A stretch of DNA of 64,000 nucleotides, taken from assembly GCA_029961685.1 (NCBI GenBank), contig JARWKL010000009.1:22315237-22379236 (forward strand), given 5' to 3'. Each line of letters begins with the position of its first letter. Positions within the stretch are counted from its first letter, which is position 1. Positions 43,258-53,997 of this stretch are shown here, piece by piece. The notes beneath the pieces were generated by a model. It was not told where the DNA came from, did no database searches, and worked only from the letters and a program-made list of their open reading frames with translations. Source of the stretch: Aristolochia californica (Eukaryota > Streptophyta > Magnoliopsida > Piperales > Aristolochiaceae). Made by a program: the position numbers and the translations under genes.

Positions 43258-44623
43258 GCCTTGTTAGTGGCCTTTGCTTTGTACTCGAACCCTAGTCCTC
43301 TCTTATAAGGGGGACGAATGCTTGAATGGAATTAAGCTTGATCATTAGTCTTAAATCAGAGATCGGATACTCTCTCTTCCAAGGAGGTCCAAGGTGCAAG
43401 CTTCCTTCGAAAGCTTGAGTCTTCTCAACCATATGGCGTTCTAAGAATCCCAAACCTCACTCAAGGACGAATTCCAATCTGGAATCAATAGGAGATTGCC
43501 GAGTGACTTGATCCATGGCTAGGGACCTTAACATTATGGTTCTAGAAAACCTCTTTCATAAGAAAGTGAGAATACAAAAGAGAAAAGAGAAACTTTCACC
43601 TTATAGGAGAGCCAACCTTCTCCTAGAGAGATCCAAGCTTCCAATCCTTTGCGACAAGAATAGTGTTATGGAGCTTTAATTCAGCTAGGAATGCTAAGAG
43701 ATTTGAGAGAAAATCAGAGATTTGGTAAATACTACCTTTTTCTTTCTAAAAGAGTAAATTTTTAATTTCAAGTGTGAAAACCTTTTGTAAATACTTTGCC
43801 ATGCTCATAAATGCTCAATTATTTCTCCCCAATAAGTTTGGAGGCCTATTTATAAGATTTACAACCAAAATAGCCATTTTTTACTATTTACATGAAGTTA
43901 TAAAAAGTCTTTATCAATCAAAGAAAAGGTTTGGTCAATCCAATATATATAACTACTATATTTCTTGAGTTTCCTGAGCCTATTGGTTGATCAAGGTATC
44001 AATTAATGAGTTTTTCAACCCTTTACAAAGCTCATTGATCGATCATGCCTCACTGATTCATTGATCATGCTTTATAGAACTAACCATGTAGTGTTCTATA
44101 TTATCGATCATATATAGTGGATGATTGATCATGCTTTATAAATTCTTCACTACAACATTCAGTATGATTGATCATGTTTATGCAAGATGATCCATCATGC
44201 TTCATAGATTCTACCAGACTGCATTCTAAATGATTGATTGAGCCTATACTAGTTGATCGATCATGCTTACTACCAGTATGCCAATTTGAATTCTAAATTT
44301 GATATAGGCATTTAACATTTTGAAAAAATTTGTATGCATCGATAAAATGTGATTTTAATGAAATTTCATGATCTAAAGCTGCTCATAAATACCTCAGGAT
44401 TGAAATTTTGTTTGGATATCCTCTTATAAAGCTAGAGTTTTTGAGGTTTTTCTATGTGACTTGACTCTAGATCTTCATGTCTTCAAGATTCTTTATAGGT
44501 TATGCTTCAAAATAACTTGACAATTCATTTTCGCACAAGGTCTTGTCTTGATTTTCTTTATTATTCTTCATAGACCTTGATTTTATGTGTCTTAAAGGAA
44601 ATGCATCTTAAATGTTTGAACTG
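43258..44623. other. Repeat-like region with GATCATGC motifs
   Basis: No coding sequence. Between about 43985 and 44280, TGATTGATCATGCTTTATAG-like strings recur at irregular spacing (roughly 50-70 bases). On the minus strand a CTTATAAATAGGCC TATA core is seen near 43850, so the stretch may be another copia LTR with its leader; no ends found. Confidence 0.4.
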
Positions 44624-45045
44624 TGTGGAATTTATGGAAAAGTGAAATACTTCATTGACATCAATGACTAGTTTTAATCAGAGTACATGAACCTCTATTT
44701 ATAATTGAGGAAGGGAGTAGAATCCAATTATAATAAAACTACCCTTGTCCCAATTACACCCAAACTCTAACACTTAAAGATAAGTCTTAACATAATTAAA
44801 TAACTCAATATAGATAAAAGATAAATATAACTCAAACTAAAAATCTTCTTTGATGTGACCATAAGATAAGATACTTTTTTGAGTCCTTCTTGATCTTCCA
44901 ACTGATGTAATAAGGATGCCAGCTCATGGTAATCATAGTGGGTCCTACTTCTTATGGGATTGGGCCCATCTTGTGGCCTATCTTATAATAATCTTAGATA
45001 TGTGGGTCTTCCTTGGTCGTGTGGGTTTGAGCTTATCTTCCAACA
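44624..45045 (-). repeat. 3' LTR of copia C4 (family C)
   Basis: 422 bp, minus strand, from TGTTGGAAGATAAGC to AAATTCCACA (family end AAATTCAACA). TTATAAATAGAGG core near 44700. The purine tract CAGCATGAGGGAAAG is directly beside its start. Confidence 0.85.
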
Positions 45046-45968
45046 CTTTCCCTCATGCTGGGGGTGAGAGAACAACAGTAACTCCCAGCTTGCTGCAAAT
45101 GATGTATAAAATATTTTTATATAAAATGGCACATCTTCCAATATGCCTTCATCTTCCAACATTCCTCCTCACACTGTTGCGTCCTTCTATGAGGCCATGC
45201 TGGCATAATATAAGTGAGAGTAAAATTCACTCCTATCCTGTAAGCCATTGCTTCATACTCCAGTCCTAATGCTGGACGTAGGGCACACTCCATCTTCTAT
45301 CGGTAGTGTGTCTATCGGCATTGCTCTGAAGTGTCCACCACTGTGTCCTCCACAGGACAACGACTCTCAAGTGGTAAGAGTCGTAAAAACCATTAAGGGG
45401 AGGGGGGGGGGGGGGGGGGGGGGGGGTGTGGGAATAACATAGATGTAATAATAAGTTCCTCCATCAAGGTATCCCAACCGTGATATTTTTTGACAGAGCC
45501 TACCATGGTTTCCCAACCGTGATATATTTTTTTTACTGGGCCCATCATGGTTTCTCAATCGTGATATTTTTTATAAGGTATACTCCATCATGGTTTCCAA
45601 AATATGATATTTTTTTGACGGGGTAAAATAAATGATGAAATGAGGCCACCTCTTCTTCAATAATAATGTCCCCAAAGAGACATAATAGCAACAACTGTAG
45701 ATAACACAACCATCTTCCAACACATATAACATGAACCAAATAATAAACTTTGTAAAAGAACCCATGAAATAATCCGATATAAAAATTTCTTCTTAGTTTC
45801 ACAAGCTTCATCTTTTGTGCTCCTCCTTTCTTGAATATTTTGGTCCCATAAACTTATTCACAACATATGAAATAAAATACCTCTTTTGTGTACTTCTTGT
45901 ACTTCTCCCCCTCAAGCTGGGAGGTAATAGCAATGATCCCAACTTGAAACAAATATCATAGATGTAGC
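45046..45968 (-). mobile_element. Internal 3' half of copia C4
   Basis: Matches the C1/C2 internal regions in the reverse direction: the GCAAGCTGGGAGTTAC block, the 25-base G run (45402-45426), three to four ~58-bp repeats (about 45465-45615), the conserved ORF (45545-45811) and the second tract-like CAGCTTGAGGGGGAG (45906-45920). It is cut at 45969 by gypsy element J. The 5' half and 5' LTR are expected beyond the window. Confidence 0.8.
45402..45426 (+). repeat. G homopolymer, 25 bases, in C4
   Basis: Equivalent (on the minus strand) to the C runs of C1 at 21905 and C2 near 25070. Confidence 0.9.
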
Positions 45969-46656
45969 TGTTATGGACTTCATAGCATCTGGAGTCATTG
46001 CTAGACATAGGACTTAGTGGGTGTCATTTTCATGTCAAATTATGGGTTAAGTCTAATGTAAATTTCAGTATATGTGTGGGTAGTGGTTAGGGAGGTTAGG
46101 GTCAGGTTTTGGGAAATGTAAAAGTCATGGCTAGACATTGGACTTAGTGGGTGTCATTTTCATGTCACGTTATGGGTTGGGTCTAATATAAAGTTCAGTA
46201 TATGTGTGGGTCATGGTTAGGGAGGTTAGCGTAAGGTTTTGGGAAATGTAAAAGTCATAGTTTGGGAAAGGGTATGCTTTGGGGAAGAGTAGGAGTCATG
46301 GTGGAAAGTGAGTGGACGTCATGGGAAATGTATGGACGTCTTGAGAAATGTGGGGACGTCATGGGAAAGGGATTGGTTTGGAAATTGTATGGACATCATG
46401 GTCCTTCTTATTATAAGAAGGAAGAAAGTAAGAAGGAAAGTAAGCTTTGATCAATTAAATTAGTGCAAGGTCGGATTCTCCCTTTGAGGTCCAGGGTGAG
46501 CTTCCCTTCACAAGCTCAGCTATTCCTCCTCTCATTAATTCTGTATTCTCACTATTTTTCGATCAAAGAACTCCAAGTATCCTTCAACGTCGCATGTCAA
46601 CCTGGAAGGAAGGAGTGGTCGTTGAGTGATTCGATCTATGGCGAAGGAACATAACA
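45969..46656 (+). repeat. 5' LTR of gypsy element J
   Basis: 688 bp from TGTTATGGACTTCATAGC to GAAGGAACATAACA. The left flank is GTAGC. It is longer than related LTRs because of an internal 130-bp tandem duplication. A primer-binding-like TGGTATTAGGTAGG follows three bases later. Confidence 0.85.
46001..46260 (+). repeat. 130-bp tandem duplication within LTR J
   Basis: Units 46001-46130 and 46131-46260, both starting CTAGACAT and ending GGGAAATGTAAAAGTCAT, with few differences. Confidence 0.9.
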
Positions 46657-47099
46657 CCGTGGTATTAGGTAGGACCATTGTCGGTGATTCCTCTTCCCTT
46701 ACGGATGTGCGTAATCTGATGGATGAACTCAAAATGGAGACACAACACTCTGTAGCTTCTATCCGTACAAAACTAATTGAGCTACGAGACTTCTTCCAAC
46801 AATAAAATCTTCTAATGGAAGAGTTTATGGTAAGGACTACTTCCCCTACTATTTACCCGCCCCACCACCACCAGCAGCCACCTTTTCCGCCACCACCAAT
46901 GGCTCCTCTGCCCCCAGAACACCCAGTTCTAGGAGGACTTCACGGCCACAACCCTTCAACTGTGCCCAGGTACACTAAGCTGGACTTTCCTCCTTATGAT
47001 GGGTCTACTGACCCTCTGATTTGGTTACAACGGTGTGACCAATTTTTTGAGACCCAGCGAACCCAGCTAGAGGACCGGGTTCCGTTAGCTGCATTTCAC
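46638..47099 (+). pseudogene. gag N-terminus of gypsy J
   Basis: The frame starts MAKEHNTVVLGR in the LTR and crosses the primer-binding site. One TAA interrupts it (near 46803). It continues with a Pro/His-rich stretch and VPRYTKLDFPPYDGSTDPL, LIWLQRCDQFF, VPLAAFH. At 47100 the solo LTR K is inserted within the FH-M codons. Confidence 0.8.
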
Positions 47100-48008
47100 T
47101 GTTGTGGACTCAATAGCACGCCGAATCACACAACGAAGAAGACAACAACAACTCACTCAATAGGATTTAATTCTTATATTTCTTTGAGTAGGATTTATTT
47201 CTAATATTGTTTTAAGTAGGATTTATTTCTTATATTGTTTTAAGTAGGAGTTATTTCTAATTACTTTTTATGTAAGGGCATTATGGGGAATTATTGTAAC
47301 CCTAACCCTAAAACTCCCTATTTAAGGGATATGTATGAATTAAATAGGTAAGCTTTGAGATTTTAGAATAACCTAGTCTAAATAGGTTGGGATCACCTCT
47401 TGATCCCGAGTTTAGGGTTTACTCCAAAAATCCAACCTATCATTCACCCTCCATTGCCATCCATCTTCACCCAAATTCATCCACCATCATCCCTACTAAG
47501 AAAAGGAGCTTCCTGCGCCTTTTCCGAGCCCAAAGAGGAAGTCTATCCTCCTTCTCGGCAGCAGCAGCAAGAGAGGCCCAATTCCTCCCTTACCAAGCAG
47601 CAAAGTGAGGATTTTTATCCTCAAATCTTAACAAATTCCTGGTGCAACGTGGGAGCTGATCATAGCATCAAAGAAGAGGTATTAATCTATCCCAAACTCG
47701 TGTTTCAAGTTATTTAAGAAAGAAGGATTGCATTCTTAGCTAGAGCAGCAACAAAGAGGGCCAAACCCTCTTTGCCGTGACCAAGAAAAGAGAGCACCTT
47801 GCTCTAGCAAGGTCAGCATTGCTGTGGGGTCTTCTACCTAGCACAACAACTCGGTAGGACCCTCAAAAGAGGATCTTTCCTCCTGGCCAAGCATTGGTTA
47901 AGGAGAAATACTCATACACAGACCCTTGACGTGAAGTGAGTAAATTCTGAGTGCTAGATTCACAAATCCCACGCCGTGTTACTCGATCCATGACCCGGGA
48001 CCGTAACA
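47100..48008 (+). mobile_element. Solo LTR K inside the gag of J
   Basis: 909 bp from TGTTGTGGACTCAATAGC to GACCGTAACA with TTCAC on both sides (47095-47099 and 48009-48013). It has no internal region, so it was left by recombination between two LTRs. The host gag frame (AAFH, then MLGEANLW) rejoins when one duplication is discounted. Its ends encode VVDSIARRI and VTRSMTRDRN. It resembles the LTR of R. Confidence 0.9.
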
Positions 48009-48930
48009 TTCACATGCTCGGCGAAGCCAACCTGTGGTATCACCAATTTAAATATGATCATCTGATGCATGATTGGGACCTTTTTCATGATTTTTGTCTG
48101 TTGAGGTTTGGACCCCCTGCCCACAGCAATCCTCTGGGGGATTTAGTCAAATCTGAAACAAATGGGTTCCATCGAGGCCTACCAAAAAAAATTTCAAGAA
48201 CGACTGGCCCGAGCTAGTCCATATGTAAGTCCTACTCAATATGTTAATCTATTTACTGCTGGCTTAGTGGAGGCACTTCGCCTCGAGGTGGAATTAAATG
48301 ATCCCCCCCTCTCTAGCCCATCAGATAATGAGGAGGCCCCTGAGGAGGAAGAACCGGCCATTTCCATCCATGCTATGACTGGGTTACACAACACCAACAC
48401 TATGCAAGTTCACGCGGGCATTCAAACTTTTTGGTTACTTGCCCTGGGTGATTTGGGAATTACCCACAATTTTCTAAGCCAAATAGCAGCCACTCAATTG
48501 GGCTTAGCAATCCAGCCGAATTCTGGACTCTCAGTCTCAATAGCTAACAGGGAAAAGCTCACCCTTCATGGGACTCAGGCACCTTCGCTGTGCGCACTCC
48601 AACAACTTCAAGTGGCAGACTCTGACCACAGTCACTTACACTCTCTCATTGCAGAATTTGGGTATTTATTTCTGGAGCTGCAATCTCTGCCTCCTATCTG
48701 TCACTATGACCATCAGATTCGTCTAAAAACGGGAACAGAGCCGGTAGTGGTAAGACCATATCGTTACCCACATTTTCAAAAAGATGAAATAGAACGCCAA
48801 TGCCAACAAATGCTCGAGCAAGGCCTCATTCAAGCCAGCAGATCTCCCTTTGCGTCACCAGTACTCTTAGTGAAGAAAAAAATCATACTTGGCTTTTTTG
48901 TGTTGATTATAGAGAATTAAATGCACACAC
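48009..48930 (+). pseudogene. gag C-terminus, protease and RT start of gypsy J
   Basis: MLGEANLWYHQF, a shift near 48150, then an open frame of 252 codons (48162-48920): FQERLARASPYV, FTAGLVEALRLEVEL, then directly an acidic stretch and ISIHAMTGL. The gag linker and zinc knuckle are therefore deleted in frame. The protease site reads ALGDLGITHNF where relatives have VDSGSTHNF, so it is inactive. RT begins with PVVVRPYRYPHFQKDEIE and LVKKK and stops within RELNAHT, cut by element I at 48931. Confidence 0.85.
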
Positions 48931-49545
48931 TGTTATAGACTCGATAGCCGAACGAGTCATCCAAAGGCGTTGCAGTTGAAGTGTTTTATGGAAGTGTTTT
49001 CTATAGGAATTAAGTCAGCAATTCAACAACTATTTCAGCAGCTCAGTAGATTCAGCATGCTGAGCGTGTAAGTCTTGAGGACTATTTTTGTAATATTGAG
49101 AAATGCAGCAACGTAGCTCAACTTGTGTGTTTCAGCCTTAGGCATGTAAGCCACATAAAGGCAGCTTATGTAAGCCATATAATGGCAACACATGTAATAT
49201 TTTTTGCTCCTCTTCGAACAACTTAAGAAGGGGCAAAATGAAATGAGAGCTATCGAAATTTTGAACCCAGAAACAGAACACAACAGGGAGGTTCCCCTCT
49301 TGACGAACCAGGTTGTTGTCTCCCTTCACGAGCAATAGGTTATGGTCTCCCTCAGAGCCGGGTTACCCATCCTTCCCTCCATTCCTTCCAAGCTCTTCCC
49401 TTTTCTCCTTTTCATCATCCAATTCACCCAAATTTCTCCATCATAGACAGACCTGGACGATTAATGCACACTGGTGTTGAACCTGTGCTGTACGCAGAGC
49501 CTCCTTCCCATCGGATTACAAGGTCCATGGTCAGAGACCATAACA
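48931..49545 (+). repeat. 5' LTR of gypsy element I
   Basis: 615 bp from TGTTATAGACTCGATAGC to GGTCAGAGACCATAACA. The left flank is CACAC, inside the RT of J. The first bases encode VIDSIAERVIQRR and the last TRSMVRDHN. The LTR ends resemble those of M, so I and M are the same group. TGGTATTAG follows. Confidence 0.85.
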
Positions 49546-50471
49546 CGTTGGTATTAGCGTAGGGAAGGATGGGAGAGACATTAAGCCAGGAAGAGAGGTT
49601 TGAAAGGATCAGAGAAGAAGTAAGAGAAGAACTACATGAGACATAGGGTCAACTAGAAAGCATGCTGGACAACACAATCTCTTATTCAATAGCTCAAGTG
49701 AATCAGCAACTGTCTCGGTAGGTTGAAGAGCTCTCAACACTGATTTGAAGGGCACCCACCCCAAATGGGGGATACACAGAAAATTTCAGCCCCAATGGAG
49801 GACGTCCAAAGCCTACCACAATTCTAAGGTACACCCAAATGGAATTTCCAGTCTTTAGTGGGTCAGAGGACCCTTTAATTTGGATCTACCAATGCGAGAA
49901 ATTTTTTCTCCATCAACGTATTGCTGTAGTGGACAGAGTGGGGTTGGCCGCCTTCCACATGCTCAATGAAGCACAATTGTGGGGCCACCAACTGGAAAGA
50001 GAGCACCCGGGCATCGGTTGACAAGAATTTACAGAACAATGCACTATCCAGTTTGAGCCTTCCACCAACGCCAACCCATTGAGTGATCTTATCCTCTTAA
50101 AATAGACTGGCAGTGTTGCTGAGTACCAAAAAACTTTTCAGGAAAAGTTAGCCTGTGCTAGCCATGTGGTCCAAGTAGGTCAGCAAGTTAGCTTCTTCAC
50201 CGCGGTATTAAATGAGGCCTTGTAGTTGGAAGTAAAACTCATGCCCCCCGCCCCCCACCCGCTGTTATGGGACATCCTAGTTATGGGCATGGGTTAAGTA
50301 CCTATGTCTTCCGCTCCTAACAGGCCAGTCTTTTGGGTAGTATTGGCTAGGTACTCAACCCCCCCCCCCCCCCCTCGACTTGGCCCGAGCTATGAATTTC
50401 GCTCACACTTTGGAGGCCAAACACAAATTTCCAAACAAGAAGCTAGTTTGGCCGGCGGGGAAGGGAGGGTC
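49527..50471 (+). pseudogene. gag of gypsy element I
   Basis: Starts MVRDHNTLVLA in the LTR (stop soon after). Later MEFPVFSGSEDPLIWIYQCE and VGLAAFHMLNEAQLWGHQL (49839-50021), FQEKLACASHVV, and after a C-rich disruption LARAMNFAHTLEAKHKF. The 16-base C run (50359-50374) lies in it. It is cut by the LTR of H at 50472. Confidence 0.75.
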
Positions 50472-50891
50472 TGTTATGGACTCCATAACATCACGAGTTA
50501 TCAACAGGCATAGGAATTAAATTATGTCAATTTACTTTTAATGTAATTCCATTTGGTTTGGTTTGGTTTAGATGTAATATGACTTGAACCAATTGACCCA
50601 TGGGTCTAATTTGTATTTCCATTCTCAACCCTATTTATGGGGACGTCAAGGTGAAGGAAAGTAAGTATTGAGAAAATTAGAATTAAATACCTCAGATTCT
50701 CCCTCAGAGGTCTAGGTCGGATTCTCCCTCTGAGGTCCAGGTCGAGCTTCCTTCAAATCTCAATCATTCCATTCCGAATTCCACCATTCCACGTTTAAGA
50801 AACAAGAACCCTCTTCTAGAGTCAAGATTCAATATGGAGGGAAGAGAGGAAAGAAGGGTGACTCGATCCATGGCTCGGGAAGAACCTAACA
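50472..50891 (+). repeat. 5' LTR of gypsy element H
   Basis: 420 bp from TGTTATGGACTCCATAAC to GGGAAGAACCTAACA, left flank GGGTC. It is close to the LTRs of D (CCTCTGAGGTCCAGGTCGAG block, GGACGTC). It encodes VMDSITSRVI at the start and RVTRSMAREEPN at the end. Confidence 0.85.
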
Positions 50892-51967
50892 TCTTGTTAT
50901 CAGATAGGTCCACCCTTGGGGATTCCTCTTCCCCTGAGGATTTTCAAAAATTAGTTGAAGACAATCGTCAGAGGACAGACGTTCAAGCTCAATCCCTGGA
51001 AGAAGTGCGTCAGACTACATCTAACCTACGTGAGGCAATCAAATCCATGGACGCAGCTATCCAAGCCCTTCTCCGATGACAAGACGACAGTGGTCTACGA
51101 GCGCCGCCGTCGGCAGCCTACTCTCCCCTGGCCGACCACCATCACTACCAACCACCACCACCTCCACCACCACCAATGCGCCATAACAATCCCCATCTGG
51201 GACCTGTCGCACATGGACCAAATACGGTTCCCAGGTATTTCAAACTCGATTTTCCTATATATGATGGGTCTAAGGATCCCTTGATTTGGTTAACCAAGTG
51301 TGACCAATTCTTTTATCATCAAAAAATACTTGCAGATGAGAAGGTTTATTTGGCCGCATACCACATGCTCGATGAAGCGCTCCTTTGATACCACCAATTC
51401 CGAAATGACCAATTGGTTCAGGATTGGGTAACCTTTAGACAATCATGCATGATGAGGTTTGGTCCTCCAGCTAGTAGCAATCAATTGGGAGAATTAATCA
51501 ATTATAAGAAGAATGGATCACTAGAGGTGTATCAAAAGACCTTTCAGGAACGTTTCGCCCGCGCTAATGAGTTTGTCAGTCAGTCCCATTATGTTCACAT
51601 CTTTATTGTGGGTTTGACAGAAGCTCTGCGGCTAGAAGTTGAATTACATGGTCCTACAGATTTGGACCACACTATGAATTTAGCCAGGTCAATTGAACAT
51701 AAGCAGCGATTTTTGAAGGATTCACTGGTCAGAAAACCAGCTTGGCCAGGAAGGGACAATGCCACTACGCCAGCACCATATTCTGGGCCTCCACATTCTG
51801 AAGCTAGTGCAACACCGTGCCCAGACAGTTCTGCAAAAAACTAAACATACAAGAAATGGATCAGAGAAAGGCCAAGGGCCTTTGTTTTAACATTGATGAA
51901 TAGTATCTCTAGGGTCACATATGCAAAAGATTATTCAGTATATGTCTGTGGGAGGATTGTGAGGACA
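50834..51967 (+). pseudogene. gag of gypsy element H
   Basis: Starts MEGREERRVTRSMAREEPN within the LTR and is open for 81 codons. A TGA follows, then KLDFPIYDGSKDPLIWLTKC, YHMLDEALL, another stop, then FRQSCMMRFGPPASSNQLGE and FQERFARANEFV to 51844 and a degraded zinc knuckle near 51880-51930. The frame runs into LWEDCEDI at 51945-51970, where D is inserted with the duplication TACTA. It resumes at 63859. Confidence 0.8.
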
Positions 51968-51972
51968 TACTA

Positions 51973-52420
51973 TGTTAGGTTCTTCCCTTGCCATGGATCG
52001 AGTCACCCTTCTTTCCTCTCTTCCCTCCATGGATGCTCTTGACGCTGGAAGAGAATTCTTGTTTCTGGAACATGGAATGATAGAAATCAAATATAACGAA
52101 GGAGCTTTGAAGGAAGCACAACCTGGACCTCAGAGGGAGAATCCGACCTAGACCTCTGAGGGAGAATCTGACTTGTTTAATCTAATTTTCTCAATACTTG
52201 CTTTCTCCTTCCCTTGGCGTCCCCCTAAATAGGGTTGAGGACGGAATTATAAAGGTGACCCATAGGTCAAGTGGTTCATGCCACATTAGAACTGAACCAA
52301 CCCAAAGTAAACCAAACCAAACAAAGTAAACCAACCCAAATGATATTACATGAAAAGTAAATTGACATAATTTAATTCCTATGCCTATGGATAACTCGTG
52401 ATGCTATGGAGTCCATAACA
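51973..52420 (-). repeat. 3' LTR of D
   Basis: 448 bp, minus strand TGTTATGGACTCCATAGC to AAGAACCTAACA. The pol frame of D enters it and stops at 52372, so its first 49 bases are coding. The flank on the outer side is TACTA. Confidence 0.9.
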
Positions 52421-53620
52421 TCACCCCCCTCCTGGAGAAAGAGCTTCTCCTCAAGCTCGAAGTATGGGTAGAGGGTAAAAAATGCCGCTAATGGCTCCCA
52501 TGTCGTGTCACTGGGGTCAACATCTGCCCATTGCACTAGGATCTCCCAATCACCCTGAATGCGGTGAGCCTGTAATACCTGTACCGGAGTAGAAATGACA
52601 TGTCCTTCATGTAGTGGGGGTAGCGGTGTGCAGCAAAGGCGAATCACCTTGAAGGCCTTCAGTTGTGAGACATGAAACACGTTGTGAATCCTGGCCTCTG
52701 GCAGAAGCTGCAATCGGTAGGCCACTGTACCAATGCGGTCCATAACCTGAAAGGGACCATAATATTTCAGAGAGAGCTTGTGGCATTTGGAGGCTGTCAG
52801 CGACAGCTGCCTGTAGTGTTGGAGACGCAACCAAACATAATCTCCTGAAGAAAAGAAGACTTCCCGGTGCTTCTTGTCATAATACATCTTCATAGAATGC
52901 TGTGCCTCCTGAAGATGAGTTCGCACCTCATTGATGAAGGTGTCTTTTTTGGCTAATGCTTGGTCCAAAGTGGCGACTTTAGAGGCCTCTGCTTCATATG
53001 ATAAAAGGTTGGGCGGTTCTCTACCATATACCACCTTGAATGGGGTTGTGCCGAGTGCGCTGTGGTAGGAGGTGTTGTAACAGAATTCAGCTTAGGCGAG
53101 CCACTTAATCCACCTCTTAGGTGAGTCCCCCACGAAATAGCGAAGATACATTTCAATTGTTCTATTGATGACCTCTGTCTGACCATCAGTCTGTGGATGG
53201 TAGGCTGAAGAGAAGGCTAACATTGTGCCCTACAGCTTGAAGAGTTCTTTCCAGAATGTACTTGTAAAGGTTGCATCCCTATCACTGGTAATGGAATTAG
53301 GCATCCCATGTAAGCGAACAATGTTATCCATAAAGAGCTAAGCGACTTGAGCTACAATGTAAGGATGCGCTAGAGGGATTAAGTGCCCATACTTTGAGAA
53401 ACGATCCACCACTACAAAGATAACGGATTTGCCTGACGAAAAGGGAAGTCCATCTATGAAGTCCATAGAAATATCAGACCAGATCTGTGATGGTAGCTGA
53501 AGTGGTTGGAGCAACCCAACTACACTTAATGTTTCAGCTTTATTTCGTTGACAAGTCTCACAAGCCGCCACATAATCAGCTATACTGCGATTCATGCCCC
53601 TCCAATAAAATTCCCTACTG
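52372..53620 (-). pseudogene. Integrase core and chromodomain of D
   Basis: Integrase: YVAACETCQRNK (zinc head Cys pair), MDFIDGLPF, VVVDRFSKYGHL (first Asp), [10 protein letters not shown] (second Asp), [14 protein letters not shown] (Glu), and the 220-codon open frame 52372-53034 with YGPFQVMDRIGTVAYRL, HNVFHVSQLK and the chromodomain WEILVQWADVDPSDTTWEP. It ends FLQEGGDVMDSIASRVIHR inside the LTR. Stops near 53338, 53240 and 53095 break it. The N-terminal zinc histidines are on the other side of E. Confidence 0.85.
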
Positions 53621-53997
53621 TGTTAGGTTCTCTAGCCATGGATCGAGTCACCCGACGATCTCCCCTAGCTTTCAGGTTGGCTGACGAAGAGGAGAAGGAT
53701 TTGGGGGTCTTAGAACGCCCAATGATGTAGGAACATAAGCCTTTTGAAGGAGCTCTAACCTTAGGCCTCCTTGGAGAGAGTACCTGATCTCGTCTAAGCT
53801 AATTGATCAATTCTTGTCTTTCCTTCAATCACTTGACGCCCTAAATAGATTAGGGAAAACGTCAAAGGTTTATAATTACAATTAGAACCTTATTGAACTT
53901 CAAATTACAATTAAACCCCTAAGGTATTGAAATACAAGTTTACTCCATCTATTCTCTTCACCGGTTCACCACTCTTGATGCTATGGAGTCCATAACA
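53621..53997 (-). repeat. 3' LTR of E
   Basis: 377 bp, minus strand TGTTATGGACTCCATAGC to GAACCTAACA. The pol stop lies in it at 53958. It contains AATAGATTAGGG rather than the TATA core of copia LTRs. Confidence 0.9.

Noticed and set aside
45545..45811. 88-codon ORF in C4 as a cellular gene
   Set aside because: Same sequence as the unexplained ORF of C1 and C2; part of a retroelement family, with no evidence that it is translated.
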